NCBI GenBank assembly: GCA_029256185.1
Contig: JAQSYI010000030.1
Location: 1-64,000, forward strand
Reading direction: 5' to 3'
Length of the DNA stretch: 64,000 bases
Source: Paenibacillaceae bacterium
Lineage (GTDB): Bacteria; Bacillota; Bacilli; Paenibacillales; NBRC-103111
The notes beneath the pieces are model-generated. The model saw nothing but the letters and a program-made list of their open reading frames with translations, did no database searches and was not told the DNA's origin. Position numbers and translations under genes: made by a program. Positions 1 to 11,900 of this stretch are shown one piece after another. How positions within the stretch are numbered: position 1 is the stretch's first letter; each line of letters opens with the position of its first letter.

Positions 1-25
1 CGGGTGCGGAATGGACGTTGCCAAG

Positions 26-68
26 CATAAAGAGACCTCTTAGCATCTGGCTAAGGGGTCTCTTTATG
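26..68. terminator. Bidirectional intrinsic terminator of an upstream gene
   Basis: A 19-nt inverted repeat (26-44 with 50-68) has a 5-nt loop and one G-T mismatch. Both arms carry CTCTTTATG outward, so it could work on either strand. It probably ends a gene lying left of the window. Confidence 0.75.
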
Positions 69-366
69 TCTGGACGTCCGCTGAGAAGTGTCTGAACCTT
101 CCCATCGAAGCAAGAAGCAGGGAAGCAGGCCCGGCCTAAGCGGAAGGTTCAGACGCCGACCCCGCGCTTGCAGTCTCGCCTGCAGCGGCGCGGCGGGTGC
201 GGAATGGCTTGACTTATAAAATTCACATCTTTTTACATGAATTTTTTTGTATACTAAATAATGTAATTTAGAGTGACCGCAACGAAGAACGAGAGAAGTT
301 GCGGTGGACATTCAAGAGATCTCAAACTAACCGAATCCACTATATTCGTTCAAGCGGGAGCTGTAT
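69..366. other. Intergenic region with 12-bp inverted and 14-bp direct repeats
   Basis: I see no gene here. A perfect 12-bp inverted repeat (TCTGAACCTTCC at 91-102 and its complement at 142-153) encloses a GC-rich stretch. The 14-mer CGGGTGCGGAATGG occurs at 1-14 and again at 194-207. From 208 on the DNA turns AT-rich. TTTACA at 232-237 and TATACT at 250-255 are promoter-like but badly spaced, so I do not assign a promoter. GGGAG just before 367 serves the kinase gene. Confidence 0.5.
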
Positions 367-2058
367 ATGACCCTACAACAAAAGATATGTATAGTTGTAT
401 ACACGATTGTTTTGGTTCAATGCCTGACAACCACTATCTTTATCTATATCAAGGTCCAGAAGAACAGTGCGTTGTACAGCTTGATTGTTTGTCAGATTCT
501 GGTCGGCCTGTGGCTGTTCTTTGGCATGATCGAGAATATGTCGATCAATACGCCGGAGCTGCTGTTGAATATCCGGTTCACCTTGTTTCCGGTTTTTTTT
601 ATATGCAATTGTTGGCTGATATTTACACTCCATTACTCAGAGTGCAGACTGGCCCGCTATAAATGGATCATGCCCCTTATATTACTCCCCTCAGTTCTGG
701 CCTTTATTCCTGTTGTAGTTCCTTCCTGGTTTCATTTCATCGTCATTGAGAAAACAGCAGATAACCCTATTGTTACAAAATGGGGTATCGTTGCCCTTAT
801 CAATTTCTACATGTCCTATGCGTTATACGCCCTCAGCACGCTGGTTATCATTGTCAGCTATATCAAGAGGGGGAAATCAGACAGAGCCAGATTTCTGATC
901 ATTATTATTGGGATTTTTATTCCCGCCTTTATTGCACTTTCCACTTTTTTTGGTTGGATAAAATCACCAGGGTTTGATATAACCCCCGCCAGCTTCTCCT
1001 TTTTCTTCCTTCTGGTGTCCGTGGCGCTTAACAAATATAAACTGTTCGATATCATTCCCTTAGCCACTTATGATGTTTTCCGTAATACGGAAGAGGCTAT
1101 TGTTATTATCAACTCCAATAACAGGGTGGTTAAGTTCAATGAAGCGGCAGCAGAGCAATATTCGGTTTGGGGCAACCTGAAAGCTTGCGGGACGTTGGAG
1201 GAACTTATCGGAATGATGCGGTCCTACGCGGCAGACCCTTTGCAATTTGAGCAACTGGAGGCAGCGCTTCAGGATCACACAAGATCATACCGGGACAGCA
1301 ATATAAAACTTCGTTCACTGTCAGCAAATGCTCCCTCAAGAGTGTACTCTTTGTATGCCAATGCCTTCTCTGACTCTGCCGCGCATTTTATCGGCCGTCT
1401 GATATCACTGCGGGATGTAACCAATGACCGGCAAAACGTTGCAGAATATGAGCGCAACCGTCTGGCCAGGGAGATTCACGACTCCCTGAGCAACCGGCTG
1501 ACTGTCGCTGCCATGAATCTGGAATATGTGCTGCTTGCGGCAAAATTAGAAGATAACATTCTCGACAGCATTCAAACTTCACTCAATTCGGTCCGCTGCG
1601 GATTCATTGATTTAAGGAGAATTATTAATGAGCTTACTCCCGTAGACTTGGAGAAAAATGGGTTGCAGGCAGCTCTCTCGGGTGCCTTCGCCAAATTTAA
1701 CTCTCAAAATGCTTCTGTGGATTTAGTCAACCTTCTGAATGATGATGAAGAAATACGAATCAGCCAAAGCCAGTTGGCCCATCCCATTTATACGATTTGT
1801 TTGGAGGCTGCCAACAACGCGCTGCTTCATGGCAAAGCAAAGCATATTACCGTCTCCTTGCGGCGAAGTGGAGAGGAGGTCCAACTGTTTATTGCAGATG
1901 ATGGAATGGGCTGTAAGAAGATCATTAAGAACAAAGGGTTGACCGGTATGGAGCAACGAGTCGCTGAATTTCATGGGGCAATCGAATTTGGCTCACCTGA
2001 TGACGGGGGTTTTATCATTAAAGCCACCTTCCCCTACAGGGTTGTCATGACTGGCTGA
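367..2058 (+). CDS. 7TM sensor histidine kinase, NarX/DesK-type (HisKA_3)
   Basis: A membrane sensor kinase of about 563 aa that should phosphorylate the response regulator encoded next. Residues 1-222 hold about seven hydrophobic segments, like the 7TMR-HisK N-terminal module. Residues 230-345 look PAS-like. The dimerisation helix carries REIHDSLSNRL, with the likely phospho-acceptor His371. The ATPase domain shows an N-box (EAANNALLHGKAKH), DDGMG and GLTGMEQRV, so it looks catalytically intact. The ATG at 367 follows GGGAG. The regulator gene lies about 170 bp downstream instead of overlapping, so the two may be separately promoted. The ligand is unknown; the context suggests control of the surface-protein cluster that follows. 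Confidence 0.88.
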   Translation: MTLQQKICIVVYTIVLVQCLTTTIFIYIKVQKNSALYSLIVCQILVGLWLFFGMIENMSINTPELLLNIRFTLFPVFFICNCWLIFTLHYSECRLARYKWIMPLILLPSVLAFIPVVVPSWFHFIVIEKTADNPIVTKWGIVALINFYMSYALYALSTLVIIVSYIKRGKSDRARFLIIIIGIFIPAFIALSTFFGWIKSPGFDITPASFSFFFLLVSVALNKYKLFDIIPLATYDVFRNTEEAIVIINSNNRVVKFNEAAAEQYSVWGNLKACGTLEELIGMMRSYAADPLQFEQLEAALQDHTRSYRDSNIKLRSLSANAPSRVYSLYANAFSDSAAHFIGRLISLRDVTNDRQNVAEYERNRLAREIHDSLSNRLTVAAMNLEYVLLAAKLEDNILDSIQTSLNSVRCGFIDLRRIINELTPVDLEKNGLQAALSGAFAKFNSQNASVDLVNLLNDDEEIRISQSQLAHPIYTICLEAANNALLHGKAKHITVSLRRSGEEVQLFIADDGMGCKKIIKNKGLTGMEQRVAEFHGAIEFGSPDDGGFIIKATFPYRVVMTG

Positions 2059-2229
2059 GAGTAATAGGAAGAAGGACCCGGATATATAGCTTAAGCATGA
2101 CATTTGTACTGGATAAAGTATAGGTTTGGGTGAAATCCATGATATTTATTGCCTATACACAGGCTAATCGGATTACTATAATTTACTTAGTATCACTTGG
2201 AGCAGGACAAAAGAAACGGAGGAGCCTGG
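2059..2229 (+). promoter_or_regulatory. Kinase-regulator intergenic gap with possible -10 box
   Basis: A 171-bp gap inside a two-component gene pair. A perfect TATAAT lies at 2177-2182, but no good -35 sits 16-18 bp upstream; TTGCCT at 2149-2154 would be 22 bp away. A separate or activator-dependent promoter for the regulator is possible but unproved. GGAGGAG at 2218-2224 is the ribosome binding site of the regulator. Confidence 0.3.
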
Positions 2230-2871
2230 ATGATCCGGATCTTAATAGCAGACGATCACATGCTGATTCGGGAAGGGATAAGGAAGGTCGTAGAGTTCGA
2301 TGATTCCGGAATCGAAGTGGTTGGACAAGCCGGCACAATAGAAGAGGCCGTTCATCTGTATAAATGCCTGGTCCCCGATCTTGTTCTAATGGACATTGGC
2401 ATGCCAGGAAAAGGCAGCATTTCCGATGGGATCGAAGCAGCGCGGCTCATGAAAAATATCCGGACTTCCGTGAAGATTATCATCTTATCCGGATATGAGA
2501 GTGCAGAGTATTGCCGGAGAGCGATGGAAGCAGGATGCGACGGTTACATCGTGAAGGGCGAACACAGTAGGGAGACAATCATTGCAATTATTAGAAATGC
2601 CTGTCTCGGATTGTCCACTTGGGACGAAAAGGTGCAAAAAGGCGTGCTGAAGCAAGCTTTTGCAAGAGATGACGTCAACATTGAGAAACTGACCAATACG
2701 GAAAAAAAGTATATCTCAGCCCTCACCTCGGGTAAGAATTACGAAGAAATTGCAACTGCGTTCTATGTAGAGAAGCGGACTGTGAGCAATGCGTTTTATG
2801 AGATTCGCAGAAAATTGGAATACAGTAATAATTACGAGGTAATTGCATGGGCAATTAAAAACGGATTGTAG
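2230..2871 (+). CDS. NarL/FixJ-family response regulator
   Basis: A DNA-binding response regulator of about 213 aa. The receiver domain (residues 1-120) begins MIRILIADDHML and has phospho-acceptor Asp55 in VLMDIGMP, plus a Ser/Lys switch region near ILSGYES and IVKGEHS. The C-terminus (about 150-213) is a LuxR-type helix-turn-helix, TNTEKKYISAL to VIAWAIKNGL, diverged from the usual LTPRE consensus. I chose the ATG at 2230 because GGAGGAG lies 5 nt upstream; an in-frame codon at 2197 would add 11 residues without a ribosome binding site. It is the presumed partner of the upstream kinase. The giant surface-protein gene begins only about 50 bp later, so that gene is a natural target or operon partner. 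Confidence 0.88.
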   Translation: MIRILIADDHMLIREGIRKVVEFDDSGIEVVGQAGTIEEAVHLYKCLVPDLVLMDIGMPGKGSISDGIEAARLMKNIRTSVKIIILSGYESAEYCRRAMEAGCDGYIVKGEHSRETIIAIIRNACLGLSTWDEKVQKGVLKQAFARDDVNIEKLTNTEKKYISALTSGKNYEEIATAFYVEKRTVSNAFYEIRRKLEYSNNYEVIAWAIKNGL

Positions 2872-2920
2872 GATAGAACGGGATTTGGCATCATTCTGCC
2901 TTTAAATGGAGGAGATACAA

Positions 2921-5900
2921 TTGTTTCGTACAATTTGCCGGTTACCGATGAGATTAAGTGTGGTTGTTGCCATTTTTACCGCTTTAGTTCTATCATCCTT
3001 CCAGTATAATATTGTTTCCGCATCCGATTCTGCTACTATAACTCCTTCTGCAATTTCCAGCGGATACGATCACTCTTTCATGATAGATGCCAATCAGAAT
3101 TTGTATGCATGGGGTGAAAATTCAGCGGGACAGGTAGGGGATAAGAGCAGGGTAGTACGGACTGCGCCGGTATATGTTATGAACAATGTTGTGAAAGCCG
3201 TGGGGGGCCAGTATCACTCACTCTCCCTTAGCTCGCAAGGTACAGTCTGGGCATGGGGAAACAGCGGTTATGGTGAATTTGGCAACGGGAGCACATCATC
3301 CAGTGCCGAACCCGTTCAGAGTATTACGAATGTGAAGGATATTGCTTCAGGAACGAATCATGCCTTGGCAATTAAATCGGATGATACATTATGGAGCTGG
3401 GGCAATAATCTTTTTGGTCAACTAGGTGATGGAACCACCGAGCAGAGAACTACTCCTGTGCAGATTATGAGCGGTGTTAAGGAAATAGCTGCTGGTGAAG
3501 GACATTCCTTGGCTCTGAAGGAAGACGATACCGTGTGGGCTTGGGGAAGCCTGGATATCGTCTATTCCCCTATACCGCGGGGACTTGACAGAAAAAGCTC
3601 TCCTGTGCAGATTCTCGATGATGTTAAGCACATTTACGCCAATGGCAACCAGGCGTTCGCTATAACCAATGACGGCGCTCTATGGAGTTGGGGCAAAAAT
3701 ACTTACGGCCAACTCGGCAACGGAAACCAAAATTTTCAAAGCCTGCCGCAAAAGATTGCAGAACATGTCCTGGCCGTTGCGCCAGGTGTTAATCATACAG
3801 CCATTATTAAAGAAGACGGAACGTTATGGTCCTTTGGACAGAATGACAACGGGCAGTTAGGAATTAACAGCACCGTAAACATGACTGCTCCAGTCCAAGT
3901 GATGGAAGACGTCCGAGCTGTTGCTGCCGGCGAAAGCTATACATTGGCTATTAAAGAAGATGGTTCCATCTGGTCTTGGGGAATAAATAACAATGGTCAG
4001 TTGGGGAATGGAAGTATGACAGGCAGCTTCGTTCCAGCACCCGTCGATCTTGACTCCGTAGTACCGCCTGATCCTAATGATGTGCCTGTAACGCACTTGA
4101 CCTTGGATTTAGCCACAGTATCGTTAAGCGCCGGACAGACAAAGCAATTATCGGTGGGCTTGCGGCCGGGTAATGCAACAGACACCACCGTCCATTGGTC
4201 AGTGGAATCCCAAAGTCCAGCCAATGTTGTTTCTGTTTCTTCTTCAGGCTTGGTTACGGCGTTAAATCCGGGCACCGCAGTTGTTAGAGCCACAAGCGGG
4301 GATAACGCAGACCTCTACAAAGAATGCGCAATAAGCGTTGTAGCAGCAGGAATTGGACCGGGAGCATTTATTCAGTTTGGACAATATTACGGGCAGCCAA
4401 TCCTTTGGAAGGTGATCCATCAGAATGGGGACGGCAGTTACATGCTTTGGTCCGACAAAATTGTAACGTTGAAGGCATTCGATGCTAATGGCGATGACCT
4501 GGATTATGACGGGGACAGCAACCCGGATATCGACGACTCACTGGTACGTGAATTCGGCAGCAACTATTGGATCAAGTCCAATTTGCGGGAATGGCTGAAC
4601 AGCAGCGGGACGGTAGCATACTCTCATCAGAAGCCTGACCAAGCGCATGTATCCACTAATGCCTATGACCAAGAACCAGGCTTTCTTACCGGTTTTACGG
4701 AGGAAGAAAGAAGTCTGATTAAGCCGTATACACATAAAGTGATTTTGTCCTATGCCCATAGGAATCTTAGCGATGGAGGGAGCACCGCTTTGGCCGGCAA
4801 CTCCTCCTTTTGGCCGGATATGGTGGAGCATTATGATACGGCGTACTATAAGAATGCAACAGATGATGTATTTTTGCTGGGAATAAAGGAATTGCATGAT
4901 TATGTCTACAGCAGGAACGACAGTCTCCGTAAAAATGTGACTCCCCAAGCCTCTGCGCATTCTTCCATTCCAGTATCAGTGGATGAATCATGGGATTATT
5001 ATACGGATACGCCTGATTCGCACAATGGGATGCAAGTGAGAACAGTTAAGTATGCCGCTAGACTGGACATTGCATCTTCCGGGACCAGCGGAGTTGTACC
5101 TGCACTAAGTTTGGACTCTGATATATCCATCGTTCAGGGAGACGGCAGTCCTGCCAAACCATACATCATTAAGAAATCACTTGAATCCGACATACCTGTA
5201 ACAAGCATACGCCTGAATCAATCGGTTGTCACATTGGCTGCCGGTCAAACGGAAAAGCTAACGGTTGAAATTGAGCCGGAAAATGCGTCAAACCCAGCTG
5301 TCAATTGGTCGGTTATCACGCAAAGCTCAGCTAATGTTGCATCGGTATCGGAAGATGGGGCAGTAAGCGCTCTATCACCAGGCACAGCTGTTATCCGCGC
5401 GGCTATTGCTGCAGATCCGAGCCAATATGCGGATTGTACGGTAACAGTTGCAGAAGCGCCTTTAACGGGTATTCAGCTAAGCCTGAATGGATATTCTTTC
5501 TCTCGGGGAGAATCCATGCAGCTCAATGTGGCATTCACTCCATCCGACTTCTCCCAGAAGACTGTTCTCTGGGAGGTAAAAGACCAGACAAGAGAAGATG
5601 TTATCTCAGTCACTGACTCTGGACGTGTAACAGCCATAAATCCAGGATCGGCAGTCGTGCGTGTTACAAGCACGGCTAACAGCAGCATTTATGCGGAGTG
5701 TACATTCTATGTTATCGATGATGCTGTTACAGGGGTAGCAGTCAACAAACCAACCGTATCGCTGATAACAGGACAAACGGAACAGCTGGAAGCTGCCGTT
5801 ACGCCGCCATATGCCCTTGATCCTTATGTTGCATGGAGTATCTCCAGCCAGAGTCCTGCCAATACCATTCAACTCTCGGGGAATGGTCTTATTACCGCAT

Positions 5901-8900
5901 TGTCGCGGGGAACTGCAGTTGTACGCGTGACGAGTGTCGCGAATGCGGGAATATATTCAGAATCAAGAGTGACGGTGAATGCTCCTTCTGAGCTCCGCTT
6001 TAAATCAATAGCGGCAGGGTCTGGACGTACGGCTGGTGTGAAAGAAGACGGAACGGTTATGATCTGGGGAGGATCCAATACCTTTGGGGAAAATGATGTA
6101 CCCGCAGGCTTGGATCACGTCAAACAAGTAGCGATTACAGGGAGGAATACAGTAGTTCTCCGGGAGGACGGCACCGTTTTTGCTTGGGGGACTAATGGCA
6201 GCCGGGTACCCGCCGGGCTTTCGAATGTGAAATGGGTGGGTGCGGGAAGCGCATTTGCAGTAGCTCTAAAGGAAAACGGAAGCGGTATTTTGTGGGGAGA
6301 AGGAATGGGAGAAGCAGGATTTGTGGCTCCGGCGATTTCATCGGATGTAAAGGCCATATCTGCAGCTACAAGTTATATCCTGGCCCTGAAAGAAGATGGA
6401 ACGGTTGAGTCATGGGGAAGCACGAACGCCGTTCCCGAGGAATTAACTGCCGGTTACAAATATAGGATGGGCGATGCTTATGTCAAGGTAATTTCGGTTG
6501 CGGCTGCGGATGCTTTTTCGGTAGCCCTGCGGGAAGACGGTACATGGGTATTTTGGGGCTGGCGGGATATCATTAACAAACTGTCCGGCTTGAATAATTT
6601 ACAGTTAGCCGATATCTCATCGTTCTCTGCAGCGTCCAGCGGCGTAAATGGGTATGTCCTTGTCAGGAAGACGAACGGGGAATTATTGGCATTCGGTTCC
6701 AACGAAGACGGGCTGTTAAACTTGCCTCAGGGTCTTTCCCGGGTGACCTCCTATGCTGCCGGTCCCAATCATGCAATCGCTCTGCAGGAGGATCAGACAG
6801 CTGCTGTATGGGGCAGTAATCAGGCCGGTCAGATTCTGATGCCTCTGCCTGGTAATCCTCCGGCTGAGGTTCCGGTTGAAGGAAGAACTCTATATATGAA
6901 TGACATCGTATATGGAAATGGAAAATACGTTGCTGTTGGAGATGACGGAATCATCCATACATCGGTTGACGGAACCAGTTGGAATCCTGTTTACCTTAAT
7001 ACGTTGGACGATTTGATGAGCGTGGTCTGGAATGGTACCTGCTTTGTTGCAGTAGGTGAAAACGCAGATATCTTCTATTCCACGGATGGTGAGCATTGGA
7101 CGGATGTAAGCTATTGGAACTATGGTAATACGATCTACGATGTATTGTGGGATGGCAGCAAGTTTATTGCGTCAGGGGAACATCTCACACTTATCTCATT
7201 TGACGGGAAACTGTGGTCGGCAGACTATACTACCCATTCTGGCTCAGGAGAGCAAACTGGCAGAATAAAGTATGCGATCTCTCAATGTGGCAGCCAATAT
7301 ATTGAAGCTGGAGGCAGCGGCTATGTCTCAACATCTAATGACGGATATAGGTGGTCTTCGAAAATCATAGATGGAAGCACTGAATTTAAAGCCGTTGTGT
7401 GTAATGGAGAAACAGCAGTCATTGGGGGATATGACTATGAGACCTCTGCCCCGCCATATCCTGTTATATATTGGTCTGCAGATGGAGCTTCTTGGACCGA
7501 GGGAATAGTTGATACTCAAGAGCTTCAATATATGACGTACACCAAAGATATCGTCTGGACAGGAAAAAAGTTTGTGGCCTTGACAGGATCACGATTCGGC
7601 AATAATGGCGGCACTATACTTGTTTCGGTTGATGGTAAAAAGTGGGACAAGGTGGCAGAGGGCAATTTTGATAAGCTGGTTTGGCGAAATGATACCTTGA
7701 AGGTATGGAATCGTTCGAATAATCTTATTGAAGACCTGTCTCTTCAACCCGGGGGTTCAGGCTCGGGTGCACCCTCCCAGGAAACGATTGACGCAATCGA
7801 TGAGGTTAGAATCTCTCCGGTCCCCAATCAAGTTTCGGGGAAGTCCTTTATTGTAGAGGTTGAAGTACTCGATGCTGAAGGTGAGCGGTTAACCGGCTAT
7901 AATGATGTGCTGCGGTTGTCGGCTGATGGCAGCGGGCATATTCTGCCGGAGTCGTTCTCCATCCGGAACGGGTATGCCGCGGTTGAAGTGAACATCCTGG
8001 ATTCCCGCCCTACCACCCTTATGATAACGGCCCCCAGGGTTAATGATAAGTTCAAGGGCGGAATCTATGGGCTCAGCAACAAGTTCAACGTAATCGCTCA
8101 TGGAGCAATCCTCGACCTCTATATGATAGAGCCGGAACGGGGCGATCCGCTTCCAGGCGTACAGGTAACATGGAACGGACATTCCTACACGTCCGATGAG
8201 GATGGTCTGGTACGGTTCCTGTCCGTGCCGGATGATCAACGGAATATGGCGGTCGTTCTTAGCAAACCCGGTAAGCATACATCGGTGCGGCTCCTCCAAT
8301 TGACAGATGCGTACCAGAAAACGTACATGAGCATGCTGGATAAAGTTTCCTTTCATCAATATGTGAAAGGAATGATTATGGAGCCCTTCGAGGAGGATAT
8401 AAATGTTTCTTTGTATGCCTATAAGATTCAAGCGGGCGACACAAAGGAGAATACATTGTCCGTCTATATAGATTGGGGAGCAGGAAACCCTTCAGGCACC
8501 ATTCAACTGAAGCAAGGAATCAGAACCCTGAATCCCGGCAGAAGCCGTACCCTCACAGAGGATGGGAGCAGTCATATTGTAGAATATCTGTTCCAGGCGC
8601 CCTTCGGACAAGTATTCCAAGCCGGTGCAGCGATTGATTTGATTGTGAAAAATGCGGACGGCAGCAAGCAGTTGAACGCAGTAACTACAAAAATTCTGAT
8701 TCAAGAAGAACCGGTATTAGCGCTAAAGTCAATCAAAATCGATATGGGGGAATTTGCTCAAATCAAACTGCCAGAGGATACTCCATTTATTGAAGGCGAG
8801 GAATTCTCACTAAATTTTCTTGAAGCTGTTCAATGCAAATCAACCGTAGATGGAGATACTATAAAAATAGTTATTGGGAATCCAGTTGAAGGTTTAAAAA

Positions 8901-11900
8901 AATTGAAAAAAATATATACCCAGGAAACTCCAATTGAAGATGTAGCAAATCTAAAAAAATATTTGCAGAAAGCTCTGGAGCTAGACGATCTTAACTTGGG
9001 TGAGGACACCTCAACTTCTACTACGACATTATATAATCCATTTAAATCACTAAAGAAAGAACCACTTACAGTTTCAGGATATATGGAAGGCATACGAAAA
9101 TCAGATGGTAAGATTGAAGTAAGTGGTGCAATGCTGATTTCTATAAATATAAAAAGTGAGGTAAAGAGACAGCTACTTATAGGTTATGTACCTGTTTTTT
9201 ACAAAGCGACTATTAAAGCTGATCTTTCGGACACATTTGCTATCACGGCAAAAATGGTAAATGACAAATTGTATGCCGAGTTATCGAACAATATTAAGCT
9301 GATTATATCTGCTTCAGGCGAGGTAGGAGCGGGGTTGGTGGATATTGTTGGTTTGTCAGTGGAGGGAAAGCTTCAAGGGGAAGTGGAGATTAAGGTACAA
9401 GGCGACCAAGATCCAGAAGTACGAGCTAAGGTAAACTCGGAACTTAATTTAATCGCCAGAATAGGTACTCTTGAGCATAAACAAACATATCCGTCCACGT
9501 TATGGAAATATCCTAATGAAGCTACTTCAAAAGTTACCCTCAATCAGTTTGCAGAAATATACGAAGTGGAGCGTTATGTTCTTGCTAACAGGAATTATGC
9601 GGAGGTGCCAACTGTTTGGGAGTCTAACCAGAAAAAATATCACATCTTGACAGACAGCACGAATCCCAGATCCGCATCTGTCCTGCAGACCAATGTGTAT
9701 CCGCAGGCAGCGCCGCTGCTGTTGGACATTCCAGATGATAGAATGCTGGTATGGCTTGGGGATAATACAGACAGAAGCTTGGCTAACCGTACGGAGATTC
9801 AATATTCCCGCTACAATCCGGATACGGATTCTTGGAGTGCTCCCGCAGCCATACATGATGATGGCACTGCCGACTTCTACGTAGAGGCCGGCCAGGATAA
9901 CGGGGATGCTTTCGTAATCTGGCAGAACATCGGCCAGCCGATTGCCGATGAAGAAGCCGAGCTGACACGGTACTCCAGTCTCAGTGAAATTCTGGTGTCC
10001 CGGTATGACAGGACTAACGGTGCGTTTGAGGAGCCTGTGCGGTTAACCGCTAATGACACATTGGATTTTATGCCGCATATCTCCGTCAATAACGGGAAGG
10101 CGCTGGCAGTGTGGCTTAACAACGCTGATAACGATTTGTTCGGTATGAATACCGGACACCGGATCATGTATGCGTGGTATGAAGAAGGCGCTTGGAGCGA
10201 GCAGCAGGTTCTCGAAGAGAATGCCGGAACAATAACTACGTTATCCAGTGCTTATGACGGAGTTAACGGGTATGTGGCATATACCCGGGACACTGACCAG
10301 GACTTAACCACTGTTGAAGACCGGGAATTGTTCTATCTTGCTCTTGATGGTCAGGCAATCCAAGCTTCTGTGCGGATAACGGATAATGAAATCATGGATT
10401 CCAAACCTCAAGCAGTCATTCAGGATGGCCGTCCTGCCCTTTATTGGTACAGTCAGAATAACATCTCATTCATTCCGGATATGACCGCCGTGACACAACC
10501 TGTTACGGAGCCGGAGGACACTATATTCACCAGTCCCAAGTCCGGCTTGAAGGATGATTTCCAGCTTGTGCAGAAGGATGGCCGCCGCGCGGTTATATGG
10601 ACCGAAGCGGCGAACGAAGGCAGCATTGATATATACAGCGCGTTATATGATTCGGACACCGGAGAATGGAGCGAGGACGTGAAGCTTTCCGGCTCGGACA
10701 GGAGAATTCATTCACCGGACGGGATGTTCCAGTCTGACGGTTCCTTGGTTCTGGCCTTTAATGCAGCCCATATGGAAGAAAAAACAACTGCCGGAGGGGT
10801 CAATTATTACGGAGACGGTCAGAGCGACTTGAGTGTATTGAAGATCGTTCCATCCTATAATCTGTCTGTTGAAAGCCGGTTCGAATGGGACGATGCCCGC
10901 TTCTATCCGGAAACTCCCTTGACACTGAAGCTCCATGTCCATAATAAAGGTGAGCTCACGGTTAACAGGATGAGGGCTGAGGTCTACGAGGGCAATCCTG
11001 CAGAAGCCGGAGCGGTCTTGAATCAGACGGTGGATATTGGGAAAATCTTGAAGCCGGGAGAAAGCGGAACGGTCGAGACCGCCTTCCTGGTACCTGCTGA
11101 AGCGAGGATCTATGATCTCTATGTAATACTGACTCCTTCCGATGGACTGGATATGGATATGGCTGACAATACAGCTCATGGAAAGGTTGGTTATGCGGAT
11201 CTCGCCATCGATGAACTGTCCGTGATCCAGGTCCAGGATACAGTGCTTATGCACATGGAATTACGAAATAACAGCCCGGTTCCTGTACCGGATGTTACAG
11301 TGGCCTGGTATGAGCAGAGCTTGCAGGGCAAGCGGTTGGGGCAAAAAGCCATTGGCACATTACGCATGAATGAGCTTGTCGTGCTTGAGGAGCAGCTGGA
11401 TTTGGAACAAATCACCTTTGGGCAAGCCGGCCAGTCGGTTTATGTGCAGATCAGCTCCGCGGCAGAGGAAGATAACTTCGGCAATAATGAGGATTTTGTT
11501 GTCATTAGCCAACAGCAGGGAAATCCGGCAGGCATCGACTCTGCAGTTGCAACTCATTATACGGACCTGAAAGTGTTCATGGGCAACGTTCCTTCATCCA
11601 ACCCAACGGCCCTGTCCCTGAGCCTAAGCAGGACAATAAACGGGGTGGAGGATACGCAATTTGTGTGGGATGGCGGAGTGTCCCAATGGGATGCGTCAGC
11701 CAGAGTGCTGACGATCGCCAGAATCCCCTACACGCCGGGGGCTGAATATCTGGTTGCGGATCGAACGGATGATGCTCTCTTGCTTGATATTGAGAGCTGG
11801 ACGCAGAGGGATTATGCCAATATGGCAGTAATCTTGTCTGAAGCTCCTCTTGGCACACCGACCTCTCAGTCGTTCACCATTCAACGGATTGTGAACAACG

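Noticed and set aside
273..662. 129-codon + strand open frame overlapping the kinase start
   Set aside because: It runs in another frame through the membrane part of the kinase and has no ribosome binding site or motif.
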